Positions 23,865 through 33,045 are shown, numbered from the stretch's first letter. The stretch: DNA of 64,000 nucleotides from Arthrobacter nitroguajacolicus_D (GCF_031455195.1 NZ_JAVDSH010000012.1:118008-182007), one strand, 5' to 3'. Numbers and translations: made by a program. Notes: generated from the letters alone by a model not told the origin.

Positions 23865-25676
23865 GTGCGTGAAATCAGTGTTCCGCCCCTCGTGAGCATC
23901 GCTCCGGAAACCAACATCACGGACTTCGTGATCCGGGCAGCGGAGAAGGCATCCAACCCTGCACTGTTTTCCAAGCTGGACAGCAACGCGCAGTGGCAGG
24001 ACATTCGAGCCAAGGATTTCCTGGCAGACGTCCAGGCACTGGCCAAGGGCCTCATTGCCAGTGGAGTGGGGCCGGGCGATCGGGTAGGAATCATGTCCAG
24101 GACCCGCTATGAATGGTCCCTCGTGGACTTTGCCATCTGGTTCGCAGGCGCGGTCTCGGTGCCAATCTATGAAACGTCCTCGCCCTCGCAGGTGGCATGG
24201 AACCTGGGCGATTCCGGCGCAGTGGCAGCCTTTGGCGAAGCAGCCCACCACGAGGACATCATCCGCCAGGCGGTTGCCGCGGAAGACATCAGCTCAGTGG
24301 CCAACGTGTGGCAGCTGGAGGGCGCAGGCCTGGATGCCCTGCGCAATGCCGGCGCAGGGGTACCCGATGATGAACTCGAGTCACGACGCTCCACTGCGGG
24401 GCTGGCCGATCTTGCCACCATCATCTACACGTCGGGAACCACCGGCCGGCCGAAGGGTTGCGAATTGACCCATGGCAATTTCGTGGAGCTTTCGGAGAAT
24501 GCTCGGGCCTCCCTGCCGGGCATCATCAACGAGGACGGCAAGACCATCATGTTCCTGCCCCTGGCCCACGTGTTTGCACGCTTCATCTCCGTCCTGGCCG
24601 TGGCCGGTGGCGTCAAGGTGGCGCACACCCCGGATATCAAGAACCTGCTGGCCGATCTGCAGAGCTTCCAGCCCACCTTTATCCTCGCTGTCCCCCGCGT
24701 TTTCGAGAAGGTTTATAACTCGGCGCTGACAAAGGCCGAAGACGGCGGCAAGGGCGCCATCTTCCACCGGGCCGTGGACACGGCGATCGCCTACTCCAAA
24801 GCCCGCCAGTCCGGATCCCTGGGGCTCGGCCTGAAGATCAAGCATGCCGTGTTCGACAAACTCGTCTATGGAAAGCTCCGGGATGCCATGGGCGGCCATG
24901 TGGCCCACGCGGTGTCCGGTGGCGGGCCCCTGGGGGAACGCCTCGGCCACTTCTTCCAAGGAATCGGCCTCCAGATCCTGGAAGGCTACGGGCTCACGGA
25001 GACCACGGCCCCCATCTCGGTCAATACGCCATCCATGATCAAGATCGGCACCGTGGGCGCCCCCCTGCCGGGGAACTCCGTGAAGATCGCGGACGACGGC
25101 GAAATCCTTGCCAAGGGTGTGTGCGTCATGCGCGGCTACTTCAACCGGCCGGACCTGACCGAGGAGACTTTCACCGACGGCTGGTTCCGCACGGGCGACA
25201 TCGGCGAACTGGACAGCGACGGCTTCCTGAAGATCACGGGCCGGAAGAAGGAAATCATTGTCACCGCCGGCGGTAAGAACGTGGTTCCGGCCTTGCTGGA
25301 GGACCAGATCCGGGCCGACGCACTGGTCTCCCAGGTCCTGGTGGTCGGCGATAACCGTCCCTTCATTGGCGCGTTGGTCACCTTGGACGAAGAAGCCCTG
25401 CCGGGTTGGCTGGAACGTCACGGACTCCCTGCACAAATGCCGCTCGATGAGGCCGCCGGTCACGCGGTGGTGAAGGCCGCAGTGCAGGAATTGGTCAGCA
25501 AGGCCAACCAGTCAGTTTCCCAGGCCGAGGCAATCAAGTCCTTCCGGATCGTTGCCGCGGACTTCACGGAGGCCTCGGGCCACCTCACGCCCTCGCTGAA
25601 GGTCAAGCGCGCCCAGGTCATGAAGGATTTCGACGCGATCATCGAGGAGATGTACTCGGCTCCCCGCGCCTCCTAG
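23865..25676 (+). CDS. long-chain fatty acid--CoA ligase
   Basis: This enzyme activates long-chain fatty acids to acyl-CoA through acyl-AMP. I start it at the GTG at 23865 because AAAGGAG ends five bases before it; this gives 603 residues. The AMP-binding P-loop YTSGTTGRPKG is at 188-198, followed by the EGYGLTETTAP segment, then GWFRTGDIGELDSDGF and GRKKEIIVTAGGKNV with the adenylation Lys region. It matches FadD15 (Rv2187) in type and position. It is transcribed alone, away from the ROK kinase gene, and ends in a strong terminator shared with pyc. It could supply acyl-CoA to beta-oxidation or to the acyltransferases in the window. Confidence 0.93.
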   Translation: MREISVPPLVSIAPETNITDFVIRAAEKASNPALFSKLDSNAQWQDIRAKDFLADVQALAKGLIASGVGPGDRVGIMSRTRYEWSLVDFAIWFAGAVSVPIYETSSPSQVAWNLGDSGAVAAFGEAAHHEDIIRQAVAAEDISSVANVWQLEGAGLDALRNAGAGVPDDELESRRSTAGLADLATIIYTSGTTGRPKGCELTHGNFVELSENARASLPGIINEDGKTIMFLPLAHVFARFISVLAVAGGVKVAHTPDIKNLLADLQSFQPTFILAVPRVFEKVYNSALTKAEDGGKGAIFHRAVDTAIAYSKARQSGSLGLGLKIKHAVFDKLVYGKLRDAMGGHVAHAVSGGGPLGERLGHFFQGIGLQILEGYGLTETTAPISVNTPSMIKIGTVGAPLPGNSVKIADDGEILAKGVCVMRGYFNRPDLTEETFTDGWFRTGDIGELDSDGFLKITGRKKEIIVTAGGKNVVPALLEDQIRADALVSQVLVVGDNRPFIGALVTLDEEALPGWLERHGLPAQMPLDEAAGHAVVKAAVQELVSKANQSVSQAEAIKSFRIVAADFTEASGHLTPSLKVKRAQVMKDFDAIIEEMYSAPRAS

Positions 25677-25697
25677 GAAACCCGGGCCACGACGAAC

Positions 25698-25752
25698 AAA
25701 AAAAGTACCCCGTCCCACATTGAGCTGTTCAATGCGGACGGGGTACTTTTTT
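25698..25752. terminator. strong bidirectional terminator between fadD-type gene and pyc
   Basis: A 17-bp outer stem (25699-25715 against 25736-25752) made of a GC core with A-run and T-run ends encloses a loop containing an inner CATTGA/TCAATG stem. It lies between convergent genes and has U tracts in both directions. Confidence 0.92.
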
Positions 25753-25761
25753 GGCCGGTAA

Positions 25762-28700
25762 CTAGCCGATCACCAGCAGCAAATCGCCGCCCTGGACCTG
25801 CTCGACCGAAGAAATGGCGAGGCGGGAAACCGTGCCCGCCACCGGCGTCGTAATCGACGCTTCCATCTTCATGGCCTCAATCGTGGCAACGGTGTCGCCG
25901 GCGTTGACGACGTCCCCAGCCTTGACCGTGACGGTGACGGCACCGGCGAACGGGGCGGCTACCTGTCCCTGCTGGGCAGGATCGGCCTTCTCGGCAGCCT
26001 TGACGTTGCTGACCACGGAACGGTCGCGGACAACCACAGGGCGGGACTGTCCGTTGAGCGTACACATGACTGTGCGCATGCCCTTTTCGTCGGCCTCGGA
26101 GACTGCCTCGAGCTGGGCGATCAGGCGGACGCCCTTCTCCAACTCGATGACGTGTTCTTCGCCCTGCTGGAACCCGTACAGGTAGTCGCGGGTGTCGAGA
26201 ACCGAGATGTTTCCGTAGGTTTCAACACTCTTCAGGTAGTCCTTGGTGGGCCCGGCGAAGAGGAGTCGGTTCAGCGTGTGCTGGCGAGTCTTGGAGTCAC
26301 CCTTCAGCGCAGCGCTGTCTTCGGCACTGATGTCCACGTCGCGCACCTTGACGCTACGGCCCTGGAGGGCCTTGGTGCGGAACGGCTCGGGCCAGCCTCC
26401 GGGAGGATCACCGAGTTCCCCTGAGAGGAAGCCGATGACGGAGTCCGGGATGTCGTAGTTCTGGGGGTTTTCGTTGAAGTCCGCGGGATCGGCATTGAGG
26501 CCTACCAGGTGCAGTGCGAGGTCGCCGACCACCTTGGAAGACGGCGTGACCTTCACCAGGCGGCCAAGAATGCGGTCCGCTGCCGTGTACATGTCCTCAA
26601 TGGCCTCAAACTGCTCACCCAGCCCCAGCGCAATGGCCTGCTGGCGGAGGTTGGACAATTGGCCGCCCGGAATCTCGTGCCGGTACACGCGCCCTGTGGG
26701 GCCCGGCAGGCCGGACTCGAAGGGTGCATATACGCGCCGGACAGCTTCCCAGTAGGGTTCCATGGCGCCGACGTTGGCCAGGCTGAGTCCGGTGTCCCGC
26801 GGAGTGTTGGCCAATGCCGCTACCAGGGCAGAAGCTGCAGGCTGGCTCGTGGTACCGGCCAAGGAGGCAGCAGCGACGTCAACGGCGTCCACGCCCGCGT
26901 CCACGGCAGCAAGCAGGGTGGCCAGCTGGCCTCCCGCGGTGTCGTGCGTGTGCAGGTGAACGGGGAGGTCGAAGCGCTCACGCAATGCCGAAACCAGCTT
27001 CGCGGCAGCTGCGGGACGCAGCAAGCCAGCCATGTCCTTGATCGCGAGGATGTGTGCCCCGGCGTCGACGATCTTTTGGGCGAGGTCCACGTAGTAGTCA
27101 AGCGTGTACAGGTCCTCGTTGGGATCAAGGAGGTTGCCCGTGTAGCACAGGGCGACTTCCGCCACCGCCGTACCCGTCGCACGGACGGCGCGGATGGCCG
27201 GGGCCATCTGGTTCACGTCGTTGAGGGCGTCGAAAATACGGAAAATGTCGATACCCGTGGCGGCGGCCTCGTTAACGAATGCCTCCGTCACCTCTTCCGG
27301 GTACGGGGTGTAACCCACGGTGTTGCGTCCGCGGAGGAGCATCTGGATACAGGTATTCGGCAACGCCTGGCGCAAAGCAGCCAAGCGGTCCCAGGGGTCC
27401 TCGCCAAGGAAGCGGAGCGCGACGTCGTAGGTCGCCCCACCCCAGGCTTCGACGGAGAGGAGTTCCGGCATCAGGGCCGTCACTGCGGGGCCGGCAGCCA
27501 CCAGGTCACGCGTACGGACGCGGGTGGCCAGCAAGGACTGGTGGGCGTCACGGAAGGTCGTGTCCGTAACCGCCACGGCCTGCTGCTCGCGAAGAGCCTT
27601 CGCGAAGCCCTCCGGACCCAGCTCCAGCAACTTCTGTCGGGACCCTGAAGTGGGGACGGGGCCCTCGACGGCGGGGAGCTTGCTGGCAGGGTCGGAGTGG
27701 ACCTTGAGCTCGCCGTTCGGCTTGTTCACTGTCACCTCCGCCAACCAAGTGAGCAGCTTGGTGCCGCGGTCAGCGGAGATGTGCGACTTGAGCAGTTCAG
27801 GGCGCTTGTCGATGAAGTCGGTAGCCACGTTGCCCGCGTTGAAGTCGGGGTCCGCGAGAACAGCCTGAAGGAAGGGAATGTTCGTGGAAACGCCGCGGAT
27901 GCGGAACTCTGCCAGCGCCCGTCGTGCGCGGGCTACCGCAGCGCCATAATCCCGGCCACGGCAGGTAAGTTTGACCAGCATGGAGTCGAAGTGCGGGCTG
28001 ATCTCGGCACCTGAGTAGACGGTACCGCCGTCGAGCCTGACTCCAGCGCCGCCAGCGGAGCGGTATCCGGTAATCTTTCCGACATCCGGGCGGAAGCCGT
28101 TGGCCGGGTCCTCCGTGGTGATGCGGCACTGAATAGCCGCTCCCTTGATGGAGACCGAGTCCTGGCTCAGTCCGAGATCCGCGAGGGTCTCCCCCGAAGC
28201 AATCCGCATCTGGGCCTGCACGAGGTCGACGTCCGTGATCTCTTCGGTCACCGTGTGTTCCACCTGGATACGGGGGTTCATTTCGATGAAGACGTGCTGG
28301 CCGGCCCGTTCACCCTCGGTGTCCACCAGGAACTCGACCGTTCCGGCGTTGACGTAGTTGAGGGCCTTCGCGAAAGCGACAGCATCGCGGTATAGCGCCT
28401 GTCGGATGTTCTCGTCCAGGTTTGGCGCAGGAGCGATCTCCACTACCTTCTGGTGGCGTCGCTGGAGTGAACAGTCACGCTCAAAGAGGTGCATGACGTT
28501 GCCCTCGGCATCAGCCAGGATCTGCACCTCAATGTGGCGCGGGCGCAGCACTGCCTGCTCGAGGAACATCGTGGGATCGCCAAAGGCGGCGTCAGCCTCG
28601 CGCATGGCGGACTGCAACGCCTCCGGCAAGGCCTCGCGTGTTTCCACGCGGCGCATGCCACGGCCGCCGCCACCGGCGACGGCCTTGGCGAAGATGGGGA

Positions 28701-29157
28701 AGCCTATCTCATCTGCGGCAGCAATGAGCTCGTCGAGGTCCTTGGAAGGCTTGCTCGACTTAAGGACCGGGACACCGGCCTTGCGCGCCGCTTCCAGGGC
28801 TGCGACCTTGTTGCCTGCCAACTCCAGCACCTCGGCCGGAGGACCCACGAAGGTGATTCCGGCAGCTTTGGCGGCACGCGCCAGGTCCGGGTTTTCCGAG
28901 AGGAACCCGTAACCGGGGTAGATGGCGTCAGCGCCGGCTTCCTTGGCGACGCGGACAACCTCCTCGACGTCCAGGTAGGCGCGGACGGGGTGGCCCACCT
29001 CGCCGATCAAATAAGCTTCGTCGGCCTTCTGCCGGTGGATCGAGTTGCGATCCTCATGCGGAAAGACGGCTACGGTCTTGGCGCCCAGTTCATAACCAGC
29101 GCGAAACGCCCTGATCGCGATTTCGCCGCGATTGGCCACCAGAATTTTCGAAAACAT
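25762..29157 (-). CDS. pyc: pyruvate carboxylase
   Basis: This anaplerotic, biotin-dependent enzyme makes oxaloacetate from pyruvate, bicarbonate and ATP. The protein has 1131 residues, the normal single-chain length. The biotin carboxylase and ATP-grasp part (about 1-450) starts KILVANRGEIAIRAFRA; the carboxyltransferase part (about 530-1050) carries the metal-binding LHTHDTAGG; the biotinyl domain ends the chain with EAMKM, biotin on Lys1097. AGGAG precedes the ATG. An inverted repeat lies 67-80 nt upstream. It gives the organism an entry from pyruvate into the C4 pool, alongside DctA and the methylcitrate genes. Confidence 0.98.
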   Translation of the reverse strand: MFSKILVANRGEIAIRAFRAGYELGAKTVAVFPHEDRNSIHRQKADEAYLIGEVGHPVRAYLDVEEVVRVAKEAGADAIYPGYGFLSENPDLARAAKAAGITFVGPPAEVLELAGNKVAALEAARKAGVPVLKSSKPSKDLDELIAAADEIGFPIFAKAVAGGGGRGMRRVETREALPEALQSAMREADAAFGDPTMFLEQAVLRPRHIEVQILADAEGNVMHLFERDCSLQRRHQKVVEIAPAPNLDENIRQALYRDAVAFAKALNYVNAGTVEFLVDTEGERAGQHVFIEMNPRIQVEHTVTEEITDVDLVQAQMRIASGETLADLGLSQDSVSIKGAAIQCRITTEDPANGFRPDVGKITGYRSAGGAGVRLDGGTVYSGAEISPHFDSMLVKLTCRGRDYGAAVARARRALAEFRIRGVSTNIPFLQAVLADPDFNAGNVATDFIDKRPELLKSHISADRGTKLLTWLAEVTVNKPNGELKVHSDPASKLPAVEGPVPTSGSRQKLLELGPEGFAKALREQQAVAVTDTTFRDAHQSLLATRVRTRDLVAAGPAVTALMPELLSVEAWGGATYDVALRFLGEDPWDRLAALRQALPNTCIQMLLRGRNTVGYTPYPEEVTEAFVNEAAATGIDIFRIFDALNDVNQMAPAIRAVRATGTAVAEVALCYTGNLLDPNEDLYTLDYYVDLAQKIVDAGAHILAIKDMAGLLRPAAAAKLVSALRERFDLPVHLHTHDTAGGQLATLLAAVDAGVDAVDVAAASLAGTTSQPAASALVAALANTPRDTGLSLANVGAMEPYWEAVRRVYAPFESGLPGPTGRVYRHEIPGGQLSNLRQQAIALGLGEQFEAIEDMYTAADRILGRLVKVTPSSKVVGDLALHLVGLNADPADFNENPQNYDIPDSVIGFLSGELGDPPGGWPEPFRTKALQGRSVKVRDVDISAEDSAALKGDSKTRQHTLNRLLFAGPTKDYLKSVETYGNISVLDTRDYLYGFQQGEEHVIELEKGVRLIAQLEAVSEADEKGMRTVMCTLNGQSRPVVVRDRSVVSNVKAAEKADPAQQGQVAAPFAGAVTVTVKAGDVVNAGDTVATIEAMKMEASITTPVAGTVSRLAISSVEQVQGGDLLLVIG

Positions 29158-29460
29158 ACTTCTCCTGCATCATTGCGGGTGGATCGGTCGGTGGTCACAG
29201 TGTGTAGTGCCGCCAGCATCAAACACAAATCTTTGTGGCAACCATCACAAAGGAATCGTCATTTGGGCTGTATATGCGTGCGCGCGACCGCACGCCATGC
29301 TATCGGGGAAGGCTCCGTTCACCGCCCTGGCGCGTAGAAAGCGGGAATCCGCGGCGATGCACCATATGATGTTGAGGGGGCTTCGGCAAACCCCGGCTCC
29401 GGTGCTTCCGGAGCCGAATCAGCGCGATACGGCAACCGGCGTTAGGTTTTGGTTTTTCAA
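29158..29460. promoter_or_regulatory. divergent pyc/parA control region with palindrome
   Basis: This 303-nt gap has no gene that I can see. At 29224-29237 lies CACAAA-TC-TTTGTG, a perfect inverted repeat, with a further CACAAAG at 29246-29252. It is a candidate operator for pyc; the regulator is unknown. Neither start shows a clear consensus promoter. Confidence 0.4.
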
Positions 29461-30270
29461 GTGCAAGTAGTCAGCATCAGCAGCCTCAAAGGTGGCGTCG
29501 GCAAGACGTCCGTGACCACTGGCCTGGCGTCCGCGGCCCTCGCAGCCGGCATCCCCACCCTGGTGGTGGACCTCGACCCCCATGCCGATGCCACTACGGC
29601 ACTTGGCGTGCAACCGGGCTCGCAGCTGGACATCGGCCGGATGCTGAAGAGCCCCCGCAAGGCCAGGATCCAAGAAAACGTTGCCGGCAGCAGCTGGGTG
29701 TCCAACGGATCCAGCGACGGCACGTTGGATGTCGCAGTAGGCTCGGCCTTCACTGGAATCTATGACCGCCCGGACCTGGGTCGCCGCGATCTTCGCAGGC
29801 TGTCCGCGGTACTGGCCGGCACTACCGCATACGAACTCGTCCTGGTGGATTGCCCTCCGTCCCTGAATGGCCTGACACGCATGGCCTGGAGCGCCAGCGA
29901 CCGCGTGGTCCTGGTCGCCGAGCCAGGGCTGTTCTCCGTGGCCGGCACCGAACGCACCATGCGGGCCATTCAGCTGTTCCGGCAGGAGTTCGCCCCCAAC
30001 CTGGCTCCCGCCGGCATCGTTGCCAACCGGGTCCGCACAGGATCGGCTGAGCACACGTTCCGTTTGGCGGAGATGGAATCCATGTTCGGGGAGCTGCTCT
30101 TGACGCCCCACATTCCTGAACAGGCCAACTGGCAGCAGATCCAGGGCGCCGCGCATTCGGTGCACCACTGGCCCGGCGACTCGGCCAAGAACTCCGCCAA
30201 GCTGTTCGACGCCCTGCTCCAGAACCTCCTGGAAGGCCAGGCCGCCTTGCGGGACCGCCGCCAGCGGTAA
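29461..30270 (+). CDS. orphan ParA-family ATPase
   Basis: This deviant Walker ATPase has 269 residues from the GTG at 29461. An in-frame TTG 12 nt upstream is also possible; neither has a ribosome site, so the message may be leaderless. The P-loop SLKGGVGKTS is near the start, followed by VVDLDPHADATTALG and the VDCPPSLNGLT switch. The family moves chromosomes, plasmids or protein complexes along nucleoid or membrane. No parB or partner gene lies beside it, and it differs from the ParA beside scpAB at 43421, so it is not the main chromosomal Soj. A terminator separates it from the convergent merR gene. Confidence 0.85.
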   Translation: MQVVSISSLKGGVGKTSVTTGLASAALAAGIPTLVVDLDPHADATTALGVQPGSQLDIGRMLKSPRKARIQENVAGSSWVSNGSSDGTLDVAVGSAFTGIYDRPDLGRRDLRRLSAVLAGTTAYELVLVDCPPSLNGLTRMAWSASDRVVLVAEPGLFSVAGTERTMRAIQLFRQEFAPNLAPAGIVANRVRTGSAEHTFRLAEMESMFGELLLTPHIPEQANWQQIQGAAHSVHHWPGDSAKNSAKLFDALLQNLLEGQAALRDRRQR

Positions 30271-30298
30271 GGCCAGGTCCAATACTTCGCAATAAAGG

Positions 30299-30330
30299 AA
30301 GAGCCTCTCCCCGGCGGGGAAGAGGCTCTT
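30299..30330. terminator. bidirectional terminator between parA and merR
   Basis: A 14-bp GC-rich stem with one bulged A (30299-30312 against 30316-30330) and a 3-nt loop lies between convergent genes. Minus-strand T richness follows it (TTCCTTTATT). Confidence 0.75.
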
Positions 30331-30364
30331 ACTCTGTCATGCGAATTCTTTGGGTGGCTGGTTC

Positions 30365-30958
30365 CTAGCCGATGCGGCGCGCTACACGCCGTTTGCTCAG
30401 TTCGTCGTCCGGAAAGGACTGCTCGGCGGCGTGCTCGCTTGGAAGAGCAGCCAGGCTTCCCTCAACTTCCCGCCATACGCGCCCAACGGCAATGCCGAAA
30501 ACGCCTTGTCCGCCCTGTACAAGGTCAATGACCTCGTCGGCTGACGTACATTCATAGACGCTGGCGCCATCGCTCATCAGGGTGATTTGGGCCAGATCCT
30601 CAACGCCGCGTTCCCGCAGGTGCTCCACGGCGGTCCGGATCTGCTGCAGGGAGACTCCAGTATCGAGAAGTCGCTTCACCACTTTGAGGACCAGGATGTC
30701 CCGGAAGCCATAGAGGCGCTGCGAACCGGAACCGGCGGCGCCGCGGACGGCAGGCTCCACAAGGCCGGTACGCGCCCAGTAGTCAAGTTGCCGGTACGTG
30801 ATGCCTGCGGCTTTGCAAGCGGTGGGGCCGCGGTAGCCCGCGTCCTCGTCCAGCACAGGAAGGTCCTCTGTGAAGAGCAAACCTTGGGCGCCGGATGCGG
30901 GCGCAGCAATGCTGGCAGAGGACTGCTTCAGCTCGCCTGCTTCGCCTTTCGGACTCAC
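30365..30958 (-). CDS. MerR-family regulator, ResR (Rv1830) type
   Basis: This DNA-binding regulator has 197 residues. After a 38-residue tail comes GYRGPTACKAAGITYRQLDY, the winged helix-turn-helix of the Rv1830 family, then SGSQRLYGFRDILVLKVVKR, a dimer helix and a conserved C-terminal part (ITLMSDGASVYECTSADEV). In M. tuberculosis Rv1830 (ResR/McdR) affects cell size and division and recovery after antibiotics. AGGAGG lies four bases before the GTG start. It is last in the gcvH-garA-ftsR-bfn-resR order and has its own 236-nt upstream gap with an inverted repeat at 31160-31179. Confidence 0.9.
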   Translation of the reverse strand: MSPKGEAGELKQSSASIAAPASGAQGLLFTEDLPVLDEDAGYRGPTACKAAGITYRQLDYWARTGLVEPAVRGAAGSGSQRLYGFRDILVLKVVKRLLDTGVSLQQIRTAVEHLRERGVEDLAQITLMSDGASVYECTSADEVIDLVQGGQGVFGIAVGRVWREVEGSLAALPSEHAAEQSFPDDELSKRRVARRIG

Positions 30959-31159
30959 GTGACCTCCTTGTTCTCAGTTCCCTTGGGGACGGTGCACACA
31001 CCGATACAACACCGAAATGCAGCATTGTAATTCCCGCAAGGCGGCACCTTCCAGTGTGACTTGCGTTGGCAGTGGATGCAACGGGAACTTGATACCTTCG
31101 ACGTTAGGCCCGTGGGGCTCCGAGGTCAAAGACCTTGGGCCCGAATTCCAGTCGTGTCG

Positions 31160-31179
31160 AAAGTTTCACCCTCAACTTT
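31160..31179 (-). promoter_or_regulatory. inverted repeat upstream of the ResR-type merR gene
   Basis: AAAGTT-N8-AACTTT lies just beyond the end of the nuclease gene, about 200 nt before the merR start. MerR proteins bind inverted repeats of about this span, so self-control or control by the FtsR-type neighbour is possible. Confidence 0.35.
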
Positions 31180-31194
31180 AGGCTTAGGGTGCCT

Positions 31195-31698
31195 TCAGCC
31201 CTCGAAATCCTCGGGCTCAACGTCATCCAGGAACTCGCGGAAGCGACGCATTTCACGTTCTTCGTCCACTGTTGGATCCGGTTCGGAGTCTTCGCCTTCG
31301 TCGTGTTCGGTGATGCGGACGCCGGCTTCGTCCATCACGGCGTCGGCACACCAGATACGGCATTTCGCCCGTAAAGCAAGTGCCAACGCATCCGACGCGC
31401 GCGAACTGACCACCGTGCCGTCGTCGAATTGCAGTTGGCCATAGAAGATGTTGTCCTCCACCGCCACAATGTTGACGCTGATAATCGAATGTCCCAAGGA
31501 TTCCACCACATCCACCAGGAGATCGTGGGTCATGGGCCGCGGAGGGACGACGCCCTGCTGGGCAAGGGCGATGGCGCTGGCCTCAGGGGTACCTATCCAG
31601 ATGGGAACGTGACGCTCGCCATTGATTTCCCGCAGGAGGACCAGCGGCTGGTTGGACGGCAGTTCGATCCGGACGCCGACGATTTCGACCTCGATCAT
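31195..31698 (-). CDS. bifunctional nuclease (BFN/DUF151) family protein
   Basis: The protein has 167 residues. The DUF151 fold is recognisable from MIEVEIVGVRIELPSNQPLV, the LREINGERHVPIWIGTPEASAIAL core and the RASDALALALRAKCRIW segment. The C-terminal tail is very acidic. BFN proteins have been reported to have RNase and DNase activity in plants, but the bacterial role is unclear. The ATG overlaps the ftsR stop by one base (TAATG), so it is translationally coupled. It is the orthologue of Rv1829 by sequence and position, always between the two MerR regulators. Confidence 0.9.
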   Translation of the reverse strand: MIEVEIVGVRIELPSNQPLVLLREINGERHVPIWIGTPEASAIALAQQGVVPPRPMTHDLLVDVVESLGHSIISVNIVAVEDNIFYGQLQFDDGTVVSSRASDALALALRAKCRIWCADAVMDEAGVRITEHDEGEDSEPDPTVDEEREMRRFREFLDDVEPEDFEG

Positions 31699-32420
31699 TA
31701 GCCGTCCATCCGGGAGATGTGGCCGTGGACCAGTGCCCTGTGAAGAGTCAGGCAGAGATCGCTGATCTCGCGGGCGGCCTCGGCTGCCCGCGCCTGGGAA
31801 GCGGCGTCGCGTCGGGAGGTCAACGGAGCAACAGCCCGCTCGACCAATCCGAATTCGCGTTCAGCCGCCGCCTGGAACGGCCGGAGGTGGCGTGGTTCAA
31901 GACCATGGCTTTCCAACTGGACACATGCCCTGGCGACCTGCAGGGCGTGCTCGTCAAACTTCCCGCCACTATGGCTGATCAGTCCGAAACTCAGGAGCGA
32001 CTCCAACAAGGGCACGCTGGCGCCTGACTCGGCACGCAATTGCTCCTCCGTCAGTGCCCGGGCACGACCCTGCACTTCTGCTGCCATTTCCGCCGAAACC
32101 ACCCGGGGAGAAACCGTGACGCCCGGGGGCAGGTTCTCCGGCCGCTCTCCACGATCGATGGCATCGAGATAATCCTTGATGACTTTGAGCGGCAAGTACT
32201 GGTCGCGCTGCAGGGCGAGGACAAAACGGAGCCGCTCCACATCGTGATCGGCGTACTGCCTGTACCCGGCAGGTGTCCTCTTCGGGTTAATGAGGCCCTT
32301 TTCCTCGAGGAAACGGATCTTGGACGCAGACATCCCCGGGAAGTCGTCGCTCAGCTGCGCGAGGACTTCCCCGATGTTGAGGACCTGCGGTCCGCGGCGG
32401 TCCGGCTGGGCAATAGCCAC
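31698..32420 (-). CDS. MerR-family regulator, FtsR (Rv1828) type
   Basis: The protein has 240 residues. The N-terminal MerR domain carries LNIGEVLAQLSDDFPGMSASKIRFLEEKG-type features, continuing to AGYRQYADHDVERLRFVLAL and YLPLKVIKDYLD. The C-terminal half is a helical dimer and effector region. The Corynebacterium glutamicum orthologue FtsR activates ftsZ; Rv1828 is essential or important in mycobacteria. The GTG start lies 14 nt after the garA stop, so it is cotranscribed with garA. No ftsZ gene is in the window; it would be expected beyond the left edge with the mur cluster. Confidence 0.9.
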   Translation of the reverse strand: MAIAQPDRRGPQVLNIGEVLAQLSDDFPGMSASKIRFLEEKGLINPKRTPAGYRQYADHDVERLRFVLALQRDQYLPLKVIKDYLDAIDRGERPENLPPGVTVSPRVVSAEMAAEVQGRARALTEEQLRAESGASVPLLESLLSFGLISHSGGKFDEHALQVARACVQLESHGLEPRHLRPFQAAAEREFGLVERAVAPLTSRRDAASQARAAEAAREISDLCLTLHRALVHGHISRMDG

Positions 32421-32434
32421 AGGCAGATACCCCG

Positions 32435-32911
32435 TCAGACTTGGCCTGCTGCGCGGACAGGGCTCAGGTAGTAAGTCAACCGGAACTTGCCGATCTGGAC
32501 CTCATTGCCACTCTTGAGCTGCACGCGGTCAACACGGTCGTGGTTGACGTACGTTCCATTGAGGCTGCCCATGTCCACCAACTCGAAACCGGTAGCCGTC
32601 CGAATGAACTGGACGTGCTTGCGGGACACAGTGACATCGTCAAGGAAGATATCCGCATCGGGATGACGTCCGGCCGTAGTGGTGTCCGCGTCGAGCAGGA
32701 ACCTGGCGCCGGCGTTGGGTCCGCTGTGCGCGATCAGCAAAGCCGAGTTCGGAGGCAGGGCGTCCACCGACGCCCGTTCCTCGGCGCCCAGCTGGGGGGC
32801 GATGCTGGGCTCATCCCACGTTGGCGTGATGCTGATCGAGGTGGTCTCCGACGTAGGCTGCTCCTCCGCGCCGTTCCCGACATTGGCTTGATTCTGTTCG
32901 CCGCCAACCAT
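32435..32911 (-). CDS. garA: FHA-domain regulator GarA/OdhI
   Basis: The unphosphorylated protein binds and inhibits 2-oxoglutarate dehydrogenase; phosphorylation of the N-terminal tail by Ser/Thr kinases makes the FHA domain bind its own tail and releases the enzyme. The protein has 158 residues. The conserved ETTS phospho-motif is at 22-25, and the FHA domain at about 55-150 has AGRHPDADIFLDDVTVSRKH and GSLNGTYVN. GGAGG precedes the ATG. It follows gcvH and precedes ftsR, the order seen in M. tuberculosis Rv1826-Rv1828. The PASTA kinase at 15956 is a candidate upstream kinase; no PknG gene is seen here. Confidence 0.93.
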   Translation of the reverse strand: MVGGEQNQANVGNGAEEQPTSETTSISITPTWDEPSIAPQLGAEERASVDALPPNSALLIAHSGPNAGARFLLDADTTTAGRHPDADIFLDDVTVSRKHVQFIRTATGFELVDMGSLNGTYVNHDRVDRVQLKSGNEVQIGKFRLTYYLSPVRAAGQV

Positions 32912-33045
32912 GGAATTTCCTCCTCATCCGCCGACAGTTCCAAACCCTGCCAGCACTTCCGCATCCCGGTACCGCCGGGCAAATCGGTTCCCGGCCCGCC
33001 GTACCCCCTCCCACAAGGGGAAACGGCCTGACGGGCCAGATAACT

